Part shown: positions 43,319-53,393 of the stretch, piece after piece
Numbering within the stretch: the stretch's first letter is position 1
How the letters are laid out: every line of letters begins with the position of its first letter
Assembly (NCBI RefSeq): GCF_000350225.1
Contig: NW_005178809.1
Span: 867,429 to 931,428 of the forward strand
Direction: 5' to 3'
DNA: 64,000 bases
Origin: Chondrus crispus
Taxonomy: Eukaryota > Rhodophyta > Florideophyceae > Gigartinales > Gigartinaceae
Made by a program: the position numbers and the translations under genes
The notes under the pieces: model-generated
Told to the model about the DNA's origin: nothing
Databases searched by the model: none
Seen by the model: the letters and a program-made list of their open reading frames with translations, nothing else

Positions 43319-44608
43319 ATGAGGCTGACGAATGGCGTCGCGGAGGTCCTACCGAATCAGACCTTCGACGTCATCGTCGCGAATTTCTCACGACGAGAAA
43401 GGCGGCTTCCGAAGCACACCGTCGTGGGATACGCGAAGCGCAACCCCCTCGCGATCCTCACTCCCGAACGTAAGGTCGCCGAGGGGATCGCGCACGCGCT
43501 ACACCTGACCGATGTGACCGATCAAGTCGGTGGAGTAGGAGTTGGCCGATCCAACTCCGACGATAAGACCACCGCCGGGGGCAGGGGGGTCGACCCGGAC
43601 GAACGGTCGCCTTTATGCCAACCGACGGCGAAGGATACTGTACTCCCCCAGCAAAAAGATCCCGAAAATCCACCTTTGGATTGGGAAAAAGAGATCGACC
43701 TGTCATACATCGATGATGACAAGCTCCGTGGCCACGTACTCGAGATTCTCCGTAAGCACTCGAGTCTGTGGAGCGGTGCGCTTGGAACGATCCAAGCCAC
43801 GGAGCACCGCATTCCACTCGAACCGGGAACGAAACCGATTCGTTCTATGGCCTATCGGAAGGGTCCGGCCATGCGCGAAATGGTCGCCAAGGAGGTCAGC
43901 AAGATGTTGAATGCAGGGGTTATCGAACCGGCGAGCACCGAGTGGGCGTCCCCCGTGGTGCTCGTACCGAAGAAAGACGGCTCTCTTCGGTTCTGCGTGG
44001 ACTACCGGCGTCTCAACGCGAAGACGGCAGCGGATTCGTATCCACTGCCACGGATGGACGACTGCATCGACTCGTTAGGAGATGCAGCCGTCTTCACCAC
44101 GTTGGACTGCAATTCCGGTTATTGGCAGATCCCGGTCGCTCCGGAAGACCGGGATAAGACCACGTTTACGACGCACATGGGCACGTTTCGCCACTTGCGC
44201 ATGCCGTTTGGACTCAAAGGGGCACCGGACACCTTCCAACGTGCGCTCGACATAATACTCTCCGGAGTCCGCTGGCAAATATGCCTCGTCTATCTCGACG
44301 ACGTGATCGTGTTCTCCCGTACGCACGGAGAACACGCGAGGTATCTCGATACCGTCTTGAGCTTACTGCGGAGTTCTAGTATCTCTCATAAGCTCAAGAA
44401 GTGCAGCTTCTTCCGACCGAAGGTGCACTACCTGGGGCACGTCATCTCCCCAGGCAAGTTGAGCGTGGCTGATACGGCGGCCGACGCTTTCAAGACGTTC
44501 ACGTTCCCGAGGACGTTGACGCAAGGGCGCTCGTTCCTCGGGGCGTGTGACGTATACCGCCGATTCGTTAAGGGGTTCGCTAAGATTGCGCGTCCTCTGA
44601 CCGACTGA
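43319..44608 (+). pseudogene. A1 reverse transcriptase
   Basis: Intact RT domain over residues about 180-400: FCVDYRRLNAKT, TTLDCNSGYWQIPV, FRHLRMPFGLKGAPDTFQRA, catalytic YLDDVIVFSR (residues 325-334), KKCSFFRPKVHYLGHVIS and CDVYRRFVKGFAKIARPLTD. At the end of the connection segment a one-base loss (GAC CTG to GACTG) creates a TGA at 44606-44608 and moves RNase H to another frame. Only this change and the upstream stop break the protein. Confidence 0.85.
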
Positions 44609-45495
44609 CGCGCAAGGATTCGGATCCCGATTTCTATAACCCCACGGAGCTGCAAATCCAGGCGTTCGAGAACCTTAAGAAGTGCATGACCGCTCCGCCG
44701 ATACTTGTGTTGCCCCGGCACGGTCGTCCGTACATGATAGACACAGACGCGAGTGCCTACCAACTCGGCTGCACCTTACTTCAGGGGCACAAAGAGCCGA
44801 ACGACTGGCGCCCCGTGGGGTATTGGTCGTACTCACTGTCCGATAGTGAGTGCAACTACAGCGCTACCGAACGCGAGTGCTTCGCCGTAGTGTGGGCCGT
44901 CCGCACACTACGGCCGTACGTAGAAGGCACGAAGTTCACCGTACGGACGGACCATGACGCCCTCCGATGGCTCATGTCACTCACCGAGAGTTCCGAAAGA
45001 CTCACCCGGTGGCTGCTACGTCTGGCTGAATACGATTTCACCATTCAGTACCGCCCCGGACGCGTGCATCAGGTGCACGATGCCCTGTCACGACTCGTGT
45101 CGCCGAAGGTCGCCGATGACCCTTGCCCCACCGTCGAGGTGGATGACGACATCCCCACTTTTGACGGGGGCACGACAGTTCGAGACGTATCGAACGAGCT
45201 CGCGGACCACTCTTGTACCGCCAGTTCTGATCATCAGGCCGTCCATGTCTTCGTAACGAAACGGAACCAAGCCGAAGCCCGAACAAGGTCGCACGCACGG
45301 ACGCGCGACGAACCGAGAGGCGACGACGAAGCCCCCGCTCTCCAAGGACCCAATTCGTTTTGGGAGGAGAACGACGAGTTCGACGCCGCCGACATCCAGC
45401 GCGCCGAAGACCCGGAGGCTAGCGTGCTCGACGCCCCGGTCGCCCCACCGCAGGACGACCTTCCGGCCCCTCTTACGATAGAGGAGATAGTCTAG
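44609..45495 (+). pseudogene. A1 RNase H and linker
   Basis: Continues LTRKDSDPDFYNPTELQIQA, then PYMIDTDASAYQLGCTLLQ (first acidic residue), NYSATERECFAVVWAVRTLR, VRTDHDALRWLMSL, WLLRLAEYDFTIQYRPGRVH. The linker after it is acidic and leads into the integrase. Interrupted by TAG 45493-45495 where A2 has a sense codon (LTIEEI). Degrades template RNA during cDNA synthesis. Confidence 0.85.
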
Positions 45496-45504
45496 GAGCA
45501 ACGC

Positions 45505-46587
45505 GTGGATGACTTCTGCCAAATCGTTTTGGCACGACAGTCAGAGTCCCGGGACTCCGCGTTCTTCGAGGACCACCAAGGGGTGCTCAAACGGAGACAC
45601 CCCTTCGACCCTGATATCGTTCAAGTGGTGGTACCTCGGACGCTTCGCGCCAGGCTCCTTCGCCTGTGCCACAACCCTGTCATCGCCGGGCACCCGGGCC
45701 AGAACCGTATGTACTACGCACTTCGACGCGAGTACTACTGGCCCCACCTGGCTGCAGACGTAGCAGCTACGGTGCGAGGGTGTCGAACCTGCGCGATGAA
45801 CCGGGTCAAGCTGAGGAAACATCTCAACCGATTGAGGTTGTTTCCAGCTACGACGCCCCTCGAGAGCCTCGCAATCGACATCTTGGGGCCGCTCCCCAAG
45901 ACGAAGACAGGAAAACGATTCCTGCTCGTGATTACGGACCGCTTCAGTAAGCTGACGCAAGTCGTTGCGCTCCGCACGATAACCGCATACACCGTCGCGG
46001 TTGCGTTCTGCGAATCGTGGGTGTTTAAGTACGGCGTCCCGCGCACGTTGCTGTCCGATAACGGACCGCAGTTTAACGCCAAGTTCTTCCACAGCACGTG
46101 CCGCGATCTGGGGATACCGAATTTGTACACTTCGGCGTACCATCCCCAGACGAACGGGCAAGTCGAGCGATATAACCGAACAATCGCCTCGATGCTGCGG
46201 AACTACGTGGGTGAACACCAGGACGACTGGGATGTGTACGTGGGGCCGCTTACGTATGCGTACAATTCCCACGTACATCGCACCACACGCACCACGCCGT
46301 TTGAGCTCGTGCTCAGCAGGCCACCGCAGGAGTTCTCTCTCCGACGGGCGGACGGCGACGCGCCCCCTTCCGATAGGGGGAACCAACGTGCCGAGTTCCT
46401 CAAGACCTTGGACTCGACTATTCAAAAGGCCTACGGGAGCCTGCGTCGGACGCAGGCTCGCTACAAGCGCGACTTCGATAAGCGCATACGACGTATTAAT
46501 TCCCGGCTCCGTCCCGGAGAATACGTATATCTCAACCCCACCGATGGGGCTAAGACGTCGAACAAGCTCGCCTCGCCCGCTGTCTAA
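45505..46587 (+). pseudogene. A1 integrase
   Basis: HHCC zinc domain (LCHNPVIAGHPGQNR ... GCRTCAMNR), catalytic core with D125 (AIDILGPL), D185 (LSDNGPQF) and E221 (NGQVERYNRT), exact D-59-D-35-E. C-terminal part with RRTQARYKRDFDKRIRR and GEYVYLNPTD. Stops at a TAA (46585-46587) where A2 has Gly of the GPYRVL motif, so the GPY/F module is broken. Same frame as the preceding and following segments. All catalytic residues are present. Confidence 0.88.
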
Positions 46588-46596
46588 CCCTACCGC

Positions 46597-46962
46597 GTGC
46601 TCGCCAATGACCGCCAAACCATCACGATCAATCGTGATGGGGTCAACGAGCGAGTCTTCGCCGACCGCTGCGTGTACGCGCCGTCTCCGATAGACGCGCC
46701 ACGAGCAAGTACGACGACCCCGCGGGACCTCGCCGATAAGGTCACCGCGGGAACGCAGTATGCCGTCGAACGGCTACTGAGACATCGAGTCATGGAAGAC
46801 GGAACTACGGAGTTCCTCATCAAGTGGGCGGATTACGACGCGCCCACTTGGACGACGCGGACTCACGTCCCGGAGAAGTTGGTGTCTCGTTACGCCCAAC
46901 GCCTCCGGAGACGTACCGGCAGGAACCTCACCCAAACCGTGAACGCGGACGTTCACGCTTAA
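46597..46962 (+). pseudogene. A1 integrase C-terminal part with chromodomain
   Basis: In phase with the integrase after the TAA. RVFADRCVYAPSP precedes a chromodomain: QYAVERLLRHRVMEDGTTEF, LIKWADYDAPTWTTRTHVPE. Chromodomains bind methylated histone tails and direct integration into chromatin of a given type; this places A1 in the chromovirus branch of Ty3/gypsy. The ORF ends VNADVHA and TAA, in a hairpin followed by seven or more G. Confidence 0.82.
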
Positions 46963-46972
46963 GGGGGGGCCC
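46940..46972 (+). promoter_or_regulatory. Internal hairpin plus G-run (PPT-like copy 1 of A1)
   Basis: GTGAACGCGGACGTTCAC (GTGAACG paired with CGTTCAC), then GCTTAA and GGGGGGGCC. The same layout recurs directly before the 3' LTR and in A2. Confidence 0.6.
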
Positions 46973-47754
46973 TCAACCGCTCCTTTGCGGATTAACCCCA
47001 GCCTGCACGAGCAGACTAAAAGGGGAAGCGAAGGAGGTCGGCGGACCCTATCGGAGGGTCACAGCCGGGGACACGTTCAAGTCAAGTCGTCTTGACTTCT
47101 TGGACGTCAAGGACGCGAGACATAAGAACAGGACAGTACGAACTGCCTGAAAAAAATGTTGGGCCGTCGTAATGACCGACATGACGAGGACTGCAATACT
47201 CCATTCGGATCGGAAAAGTCGGACGACACCCCCCCGAACAGGATTGCCGGACGATCCGTTAAGTCCAGCAACCACGGCGAGGAGGGGCGCCCGACGAACG
47301 AGGCGATCAGCGGTGGAATCACGAGAGCCCCTCGGTGGGCAGAGGAAGCGACCAGAATGCCCGTTGCTTGTGTCTCGGAATATCCGAGAAGGTTCGGGCT
47401 CACTTCGAGCCCTCAGTCCGCATCCGGGTCCGATAACCCGACGGACGACGTGGTCATGACCCTATCGATAGGGGTCGTGCGCGAGGAAACGCGCAAAAGA
47501 CGTTTTCAGATGAGCAGACGAGTGAGGCTGCGTTAGCCTCAACAGTCGCCAGAATAGTTAAGGAAGGGGCGTAAGCGCGAGAGCAACTCGGTCGGAGGGG
47601 CACCAATATATGCACACACACGTGTACTGTCAGCCCCAATTAGCACTTTTTGTCGCTAATCACGGCGCATGCCATGATTTAATTTTGGAAGATTTCTTCC
47701 TCAGACGACAGCGCACCAATCAGGAACAGTGCTCTGATTTTTTGGCAGAAATTG

Positions 47755-47767
47755 TTTTCGCGGGAAA
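47755..47767. promoter_or_regulatory. E2F-like site in the A1 post-pol island
   Basis: TTTTCGCGGGAAA fits the E2F consensus in both directions. It lies in an island that is conserved in A2 (59708-59720). Confidence 0.35.
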
Positions 47768-47878
47768 TTATGACAATTTTTGGGATGATTTTCTGATTGC
47801 GCGGCGGACGGGAAAAGGTCGCAGTACACGTGTATTACGAGAAAAAGTCCCAATCCACGGCGCTGCGCCCTCGCCGCG

Positions 47879-47984
47879 ATGGCGAGGGGCGCGTGGACGA
47901 GGAGAATACCGCGCGCTCTGCTCTCGCTCCAATGGCGAGGGGCGCGTGGAAGAGGAGAATACCGCGCGCTCTGCCCTCGCCCCG
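47879..47984 (+). repeat. Two tandem 53-bp units
   Basis: Units start ATGGCGAGGGGCGCGTGGA at 47879 and 47932 and include GAGGAGAATACCGCGCGCTC. A third, weaker part follows. 53 is not a multiple of three, so coding is not conserved by the repeat. Confidence 0.85.
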
Positions 47985-49159
47985 ATTGTCCGGGGGGGAG
48001 CGACGAAGATGACACCCGCGTGGGACCTTGCCTCGGTGGAACCGGCGCACCGCAGCGCGGAGTGGGCGCACCGCGCCCTCGCTATCGGGGGCGAGGGCCG
48101 ATAAGGATAAGGACCGTCGTCACGCGTCGTCTCGCGCCGCGCCCTCGCCACAGACAGCGAGGGCCGGGAAGTCTACAGTACGGGGGGCGGTACCGACTGC
48201 CACCGCCCGGGCACAGGCCCCGGAGCGCCCCCGCTCGCGCCGGTATAATGCTGCAAACCGTGCGGCAGAAGCCGACGGCGCGCCTGCCACGAAGGCGAGG
48301 TACGCCAGATACGGACTTCGCGTCTTCGCGCTCTCGCCTCGACGGCGAGCGGCAAGAAGAAGGGTAGCGAACGACTACGCGTCCGCGCACTTCCCCGATG
48401 GCCAGTGGCGCCGCCAGTGAGGCGACCGTCGCGAGCGTAATTGTGAATGCCGATCACACACCGGACGGACCTCCGCGCATCGGACGCTGCGGTCGTACGA
48501 GAGGAGCCGTTCACTCTCGCGCCTCTCGTTGCTCTACGAAGAGAGCCATGTTCGAACAGCATGATGGGCACGCAGAGTGACGACCGCCGGCAACCGCGAA
48601 GAGAGAGGCGCGACCCGTAAAGGCGCCGCACGAAGCGCCTTGTACGCGATCGTCGCCCCGGACAGGGGGCAGCGACGGTAGATGAGGGTAAAATGGAGGA
48701 AAATACTCCCCGCCCCCCCACACGAAGCGGGTGAAGGGGAGTATGAGCGGTGCTCCTCGACGGGGACCGGGTAAAGCGAACAAGAGCATTCTCTGCGAAC
48801 CCAAGGCCGCATTGACCGCCCCGGGCGACGGAGGGGGGCCTGGTCATAACAACGACACGTGAGACAGGGGCGATGAACACCACGAGTACAGTACCCACAC
48901 CGAGGAAGCCGTCCGCAAAGAGGGGTCAGAAATGCAGCAGGGCTCGGAGATCACGCAACGCAGCGTACGGAACCGGGCGCGCAGCGAGGAAGGACGCCAA
49001 ATGCCGGGCGAGGGATGAGGGAGGAGGACAGCCAACGGAAGGGGTGAACAAGAACGGAGACCACGACGCACGAGGAAGTGAGGAACGGACGCAGGCGGGG
49101 GGCGATACGGAAACGAGGATCGAATCTGGGAAGGAAGCACGAGTCACCCTACAAGCACA

Positions 49160-49194
49160 TGTGAACGCAGACGTTCACACTTGTGGGGGGGGCC
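49160..49194 (+). promoter_or_regulatory. Polypurine tract of A1 with hairpin (copy 2)
   Basis: GTGAACGCAGACGTTCAC, CTTGT spacer, then GGGGGGGGCCG immediately before TGTAG of the 3' LTR. Position fits the primer site for plus-strand DNA. Confidence 0.75.
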
Positions 49195-49252
49195 GTGTAG
49201 TATAACCCCCCCTGGGGGCTTCTTAGTAGATTGGATCAACAACAGGATCCCC

Positions 49253-49475
49253 TACTGTAGAGCTCGACGCTCTACAGTACAACCGCGCGTGTCCACGTGT
49301 ACACCACGGGGACAAGGGACACGCGCATACACGTGCACACGTGTACCACGCGCGAACGAAGCGCGCACGCACCACGGGTAATACGTGTACGGTCAGCCTC
49401 GACATAGCTGACAGTATTACAGTGCAGGCCGACCTGCACTACAGTAGCCCACTACAGTACCTCGGTACTGTAGTG
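49253..49475 (+). repeat. Four-hairpin array in LTR-A U3
   Basis: hp1 49253-49279 (11-nt arms TACTGTAGAGC), hp2 49392-49412 (GTCAGC/GCTGAC), hp3 49421-49440 (AGTGCAGG/CCTGCACT), hp4 49450-49475 (CACTACAGTAC/GTACTGTAGTG). Between hp1 and hp2 lies a GTAC- and CACGTG-rich spacer. Corresponding arrays are in the LTR-A copies at 14645, 24552, 25766 and 57352. Confidence 0.8.
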
Positions 49476-49493
49476 TTATGATAGATTGTTTTG

Positions 49494-49504
49494 TATATTA
49501 AATA
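49494..49504 (+). promoter_or_regulatory. TATA box of LTR-A
   Basis: TATATTAAATA, also present in the copies at 14645, 24552 and 25766, about 20 bp after hp4. Confidence 0.55.
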
Positions 49505-49894
49505 TGGGGCGGAACGGCGGCGGTGGAGGAGGACAAGCACGGACCTGTCACCCACCGACCGTCAAGGTCCGACTTCTCGCTTATTCGAAGATAGCGCTCG
49601 GTAACTACCTTAGAGCGGCACCGAGCGCGGGTTGAGGACGCACGCGGTACGCCCACGAGTCGGCTCCGCCTCCGCCCGTCGGTACTAGATCGTTGCCCAG
49701 TACCGCGCCGGGGCGTCGAGGCGTCGAACCGCTCGCGCGTACCGGCGTCCTCCCCGTTCCCGCTCTACCACGCTACCTGGGCCCACTGCCCGGTGCCGTT
49801 AGCTGGTGTCCTGCTTCACCCCCGTCTTCCCGATCGGCAAGGGTCTCGATCGAACTATGCATACACCCCTATCGCTGGGGGTGTTTATGCTACA

Positions 49895-50195
49895 GTGTCC
49901 AATTAAAATTCTATGGCCGTATTTACTAACTACCGAACGGGTCTTGACTTTACACGTGTACGTTACAGCACACGCGCACTTAGCTACGACCTACCGAGCA
50001 GCCGACACCTGTGTTACTGTACAGGTGTAATTGGTACGACCAGTCGCGCAGACGACACGTGTGCTACTGTACATGCGTAATTGCTGCGACCAATTGGCAC
50101 GCCTGAGTTCTCCACACATGGACGCCTCGCCCACGTGTACATTGTGCACGACCACCAGATTTATAACCTTCGCGCGTGCCGGGTTCTATTCAACA
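49895..50195 (-). repeat. LTR-E copy 4, truncated by A1
   Basis: On the minus strand starts TGTTGAATAGAACCC at 50195 and follows LTR-E to 49895. It contains three units of about 52 bp, each with ACAGTARCACACGTGT-like or GTACACGTGT cores. The match to copy 2 continues to the A1 boundary (AGAATTTTAATT), showing that A1 inserted in this LTR. Confidence 0.68.
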
Positions 50196-50217
50196 CCGGT
50201 CCATAGAGAAGTTACGT

Positions 50218-50266
50218 AGGGACGGCATTTCTGCACGGGCAAATTGATGAGGAGGTTTTCATTCTA
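50218..50266 (+). pseudogene. copia-4 reverse transcriptase, fragment left of pogo-3
   Basis: TAFLHGQIDEEVFI is the conserved copia motif (TAFLHG.L.EEVYM). It is interrupted right after by pogo-3 and resumes at 52259. Confidence 0.75.
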
Positions 50267-52258
50267 CAGTCATCTCTCGATAAGCGGAACCAGCACGGGA
50301 GAACCCCTCCGGTTCCACTGAAAGGGGGGTTCCGCTTATCAAAGTATATCATACCGAGCACTGCTCACCAATCATTTCACATCTTCATAATTTTATTTAA
50401 AAAAGCTATCGATGGTCGTTTGCTGCATAGACTGCGTACAGTACAGACGTGCAGCGGCCTGCATTTTGCGCACAGTGCGCAGAAAATCTGCACCTCCCTA
50501 ACCCGTACTTTCTGCGATGCGCTTTGTTAAAGCTAGGGCCCTGAGCTGCTCCTTTCCGCACGGCAGTTCGGCACAGCCATCCACACTTTCGTCAGTGCTA
50601 TTCTCTTTTTCTCTGCTGACCACGTCAGCAATATTTGCATCTCTCCAAAGCTCTGTGCATTCGTCCTCACCCTCAGCATTAAGTAAATCGGCAATAGAAA
50701 TACGTCGTCCTACAGGCACTAATTCCTCTATTTGCCGCTCAACCTCTTGCACCAAGCCACTCTCGTCTTCCACTAGATCAATCATAGGCTCGGCCTCAAT
50801 TAACCCTGTGTGACGCCAGCAATTTGCAATAGCATCTGACGGCAAATCCTCCCAACACATCTTAAACCATCGCATAGCTGTCAGAACGTTAACTTTGTAG
50901 ATTTTTTGCTTCTGTATCTATGTTGTCCAGCGCACGATCCATATGCAGGCGCCTGTACCGAAGTTTTAAAGCCGCAATTATGCCGGCATCGAGAGGTTGG
51001 ATTTTAGAGGTGCAATTTGGGGGCAAGAAAACCACCCTCACATTAGAGAGAGGTGGCAAGCTAGCCTCAGTCCCATGCGCGGAGCAATTATCAATTAAAA
51101 GCAGAACACTCCTTCCCGGCGTTTTGGCGACATACACCTGAAGCCGCAATAGCCAATCATTAAATAATTTGGCAGTCATCCAAGCCTTCTTATTGGCGTA
51201 ATAATCGAAGCCAAGGTCCTCAGCAGAATTTTTGTTAAAAGCTCGAGGATTTTTTGATTTTACGACGACCATAATTTCGATTTTCTAGACCCGTCTGCAT
51301 TACAGCCAGGCATGAATGCTAGCCTGTCTTTTGCATTTTCGCGCTTTGGCACACGAGAATTTGCAATGGTTGTGTCAGGAGCTAAACAGTAGAATAGACC
51401 ACATTCATCAGCATTAAAAATATTTTTTGGCTGGTAACCAGAGAAAATATTCTTAATTTTTGGAAGTTCCTCGGCCAACAGCTCATGATCTACGTCACCG
51501 GACTCCCCATAAGACCGAAACACACGCAGCCGCCACCTGCGCTTGAATTTTTCCTGCCACCCTTCGGAAAATATTAAATGTGTCTGCTCATTTTCGGCCA
51601 TTTTTTCAATTGTTATGGCCTGAATTTGTTTCGCTTTTTTACGAATCATATCCCCATTCATGTTGATTCTTGCTGTCTGTCTTGCACAAACCCACTCATA
51701 CAGGATCTGCTCCAATCCGTGATTTTTCCCTTTTTGCCACGAATGATTTTGGCAATTGCCTTGTCTGACTGTGCCACCAATGCTGTGGAATCATTCAAGA
51801 TTCGGGACATCACTGCATTGCCGGGAGGTTTTGTTAATTAAATTTTTTTGTGCCCATTGAGCCAGTTCACGCTGAGAGCAGTTTTCCCTTGTTGCTGTCG
51901 TGCCTTTTTCCTCGCAATTTTTTTCTTTTGAAGAACAGAGAGCACAGTGGAAGGCATGGTGCCTGGAAAAGCTTCTTTGAAACGCTTGTGCTTACTGCTA
52001 ACTGCAGCTTTGAGCTGATGTTGTTGTCGCATATATATTTACTATTTCTTGTACTGTAACGGGCTTTTTTTGTAATTGGAACCTTTTTAACGGTCGTTTT
52101 TTGGACCACCGGCGACATTTTCGGGTTCCGCTTAACGGGCTGTGGAACATTCTATTTTTTAGTTAAATTTGCGGTTCGTCGAACAGGGTGGAAGGGACTT
52201 TGTTCCGTTTATCGGGGTGTTCCTCTTATTGCATGTTCCAGTTATCGAGAGATAGCTG
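50267..52258 (-). mobile_element. pogo/Tigger-type DNA transposon (pogo-3), 1992 bp
   Basis: Terminal repeats CAGTCATCTCTCGATAAGCG at the left and, inverted, CAGCTATCTCTCGATAACTG at the right. TA precedes the left end (50265-50266); the right flank is CA, one change from TA. A second inverted block (GGAACC/GGTTCC) lies near each end. Inserted in a copia reverse transcriptase. Size is almost the same as pogo-1, but the transposase is clearly different. Confidence 0.88.
50498..52118 (-). pseudogene. pogo/Tigger transposase of pogo-3, broken
   Basis: ATG at 52118. HTH region in several frames (AVMSRILNDSTALVAQSDKA near 51770). Main frame 51715-51260: ILYEWVCARQTARINMNGDM, SEGWQEKFKRRWRLR and first Asp in NIFNADECGLFY. 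A shift near 51268 leads to 51272-50889 with NKKAWMTAKLFNDWLLRL, LLLIDNCSAHG (second Asp), FLPPNCTSKIQPLDAGIIAA (third Asp). Another shift near 50885 leads to WEDLPSDAIANCW and an acidic C-terminus ending 50498. All three catalytic Asp are present, split over two frames. Tigger-like protein of about 500 residues. Confidence 0.85.
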
Positions 52259-53393
52259 CATCACCTACCGGCTCTGGAATCAATCCGTAGTCTGGTCAAG
52301 ACCTCGCCTTCCGAAAGGAGTGTAAGGACTGAAGCAGGCACCGCGTCTCTGGCATGATAAGTGGAGTGAAGTTGTCAGTTCCCTGGGATTTCACGCTATA
52401 GTCATCGACACCGATGTGTTTCCACATGGAAGTGTGTGGGTCCTAAATTTCGTAGATGGCGTTATTTTGATGGTAAGAGTGCTCTCCGAGACTTGAAGGG
52501 TGAAGATTGAGCTTTCGGGGCTACTCGATATGGAAATCTTTGGGGAACTTAGCAGTTTCTTGGGAGTCACCTTTATTCAGGATGAAGGACTGGCGTGACT
52601 CTCTCAGAGCCATTACTGCAAGTTTGAAACGCTTTGGAATGATGTCGTGCAAGCCAGTGTCCACCCTTGCTTGTCTTGAATTCGATCCGCTCGAATCCTC
52701 TGCCCCAACTGATGTCTCTCGGTATCAGGAGATAGTGGGGTCTCTCTCATTTTAGCAACACTAACCCATCTGGATATTTTCGCTGCTGTCACTTTCCACA
52801 GTAAGCATAACGCCAACCCAAGAGACGCAAAATGATTACTTCGAAGAGAGCGCTGCGATATGGTAACAGCCGAGTTTGCGCTTAAATTGAGAATCGGGAG
52901 AAAATCTGGAAGCATTTTCAGGCGCGGACTGCGCTGGCGACCGAGAGGATGGAAAGTCGACATCTACCATATTGCTTCAAATTGGAGGAAGCAGCGTTGC
53001 ATGGAAATCAGGAAAGAAGAACTGTTCTGATCTCTTCTCCATAGAAGCAGGGCCCATTGAAATAAGGGAAACATGAAAAGAAGTCATTTGGATGCGAGAG
53101 ATGCTCCAAGAGCTTACTGGTGTTCTTGTCTCACACTCTCCTCTCATAGCCCTCTACTAGGACAACCAGGTCACCATTAGATGACAGACTCTGCGGTTTG
53201 CAATACTAAGGCCGTAGCCGTGAAAAGAAACTTCGCGAAAGAAAAAGTGCAGAACTGTGTGGCCAACATTCTTAACTACCGACAGAATATATGGTGCCCG
53301 ACTTTCTGACAAAAAGTCTTCTTGGGTTTCATCGTGAAAGCCTTGGCGTTCGTAAACTGCACAAGTAGGAATGATGTTTCAATCTAAGGGAGA
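52259..53393 (+). pseudogene. copia-4 reverse transcriptase/RNase H remnant
   Basis: Resumes after pogo-3: GLKQAPRLWHDKWSEVVSSL, GFHAIVIDTDVF, and LNFVDGVILM in place of LYVDDILLM, so the catalytic YVDD is destroyed. VSRYQEIVGSLSF and LTHLDIFAAVTFHSKHN are the Y....GsL.YL..TRPDI segment. The RNase H end is seen near 53190-53370 (NTKAVAVKRNFAKEKVQNCV, KVFLGFHRESLGVRKLHK). Many stops and shifts, the oldest-looking copia in the window. Confidence 0.72.

Larger units (their letters stand above)
46973..49159 (+). other. Post-pol segment of A1, no known protein
   Basis: 2.2 kb between pol and the 3' polypurine tract. ORFs of 126 (47156-47536), 164 (47610-48104) and 110 codons (48873-49205) exist, Arg-rich, overlapping others on both strands, with no domain. 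It holds an AT-rich island at 47640-47800, two 53-bp repeats and many short inverted repeats. The A2 counterpart is about twice as long and shares the island. It could be an untranslated regulatory region, a decayed extra gene, or captured sequence. Confidence 0.55.
41246..49894 (+). mobile_element. Chromodomain Ty3/gypsy element A1 (5' truncated)
   Basis: Gag remnant, PR, RT, RH, IN and chromodomain in gypsy order, then a 2.2-kb non-pol segment, a polypurine tract and a 3' LTR of family A (49195-49894). The 5' LTR and the start of gag are lost at the LTR-B junction. The base after the 3' LTR is LTR-E sequence, and its first bases GTGTC would be the target duplication, whose partner was deleted. 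The pol frames are interrupted only three times by single stops and once by a one-base loss, so this is a fairly young copy. Confidence 0.85.
49195..49894 (+). repeat. 3' LTR of A1 (LTR-A, 700 bp)
   Basis: TGTAGTATAACCCCCC to TTTATGCTACA. It contains four inverted repeats (49253-49475), a TATATTAAATA box at 49494, and a GC-rich downstream part shared by all LTR-A copies. Confidence 0.9.

Noticed and set aside
45541..46617. 358-codon minus-strand ORF
   Set aside because: It lies antisense to the A1 integrase, which has clear domain motifs; GC-rich coding sequence often leaves the antisense frame open.
47879..47984. CRISPR-like array
   Set aside because: Only two adjacent units without spacers, inside a eukaryotic retroelement; a simple tandem duplication.
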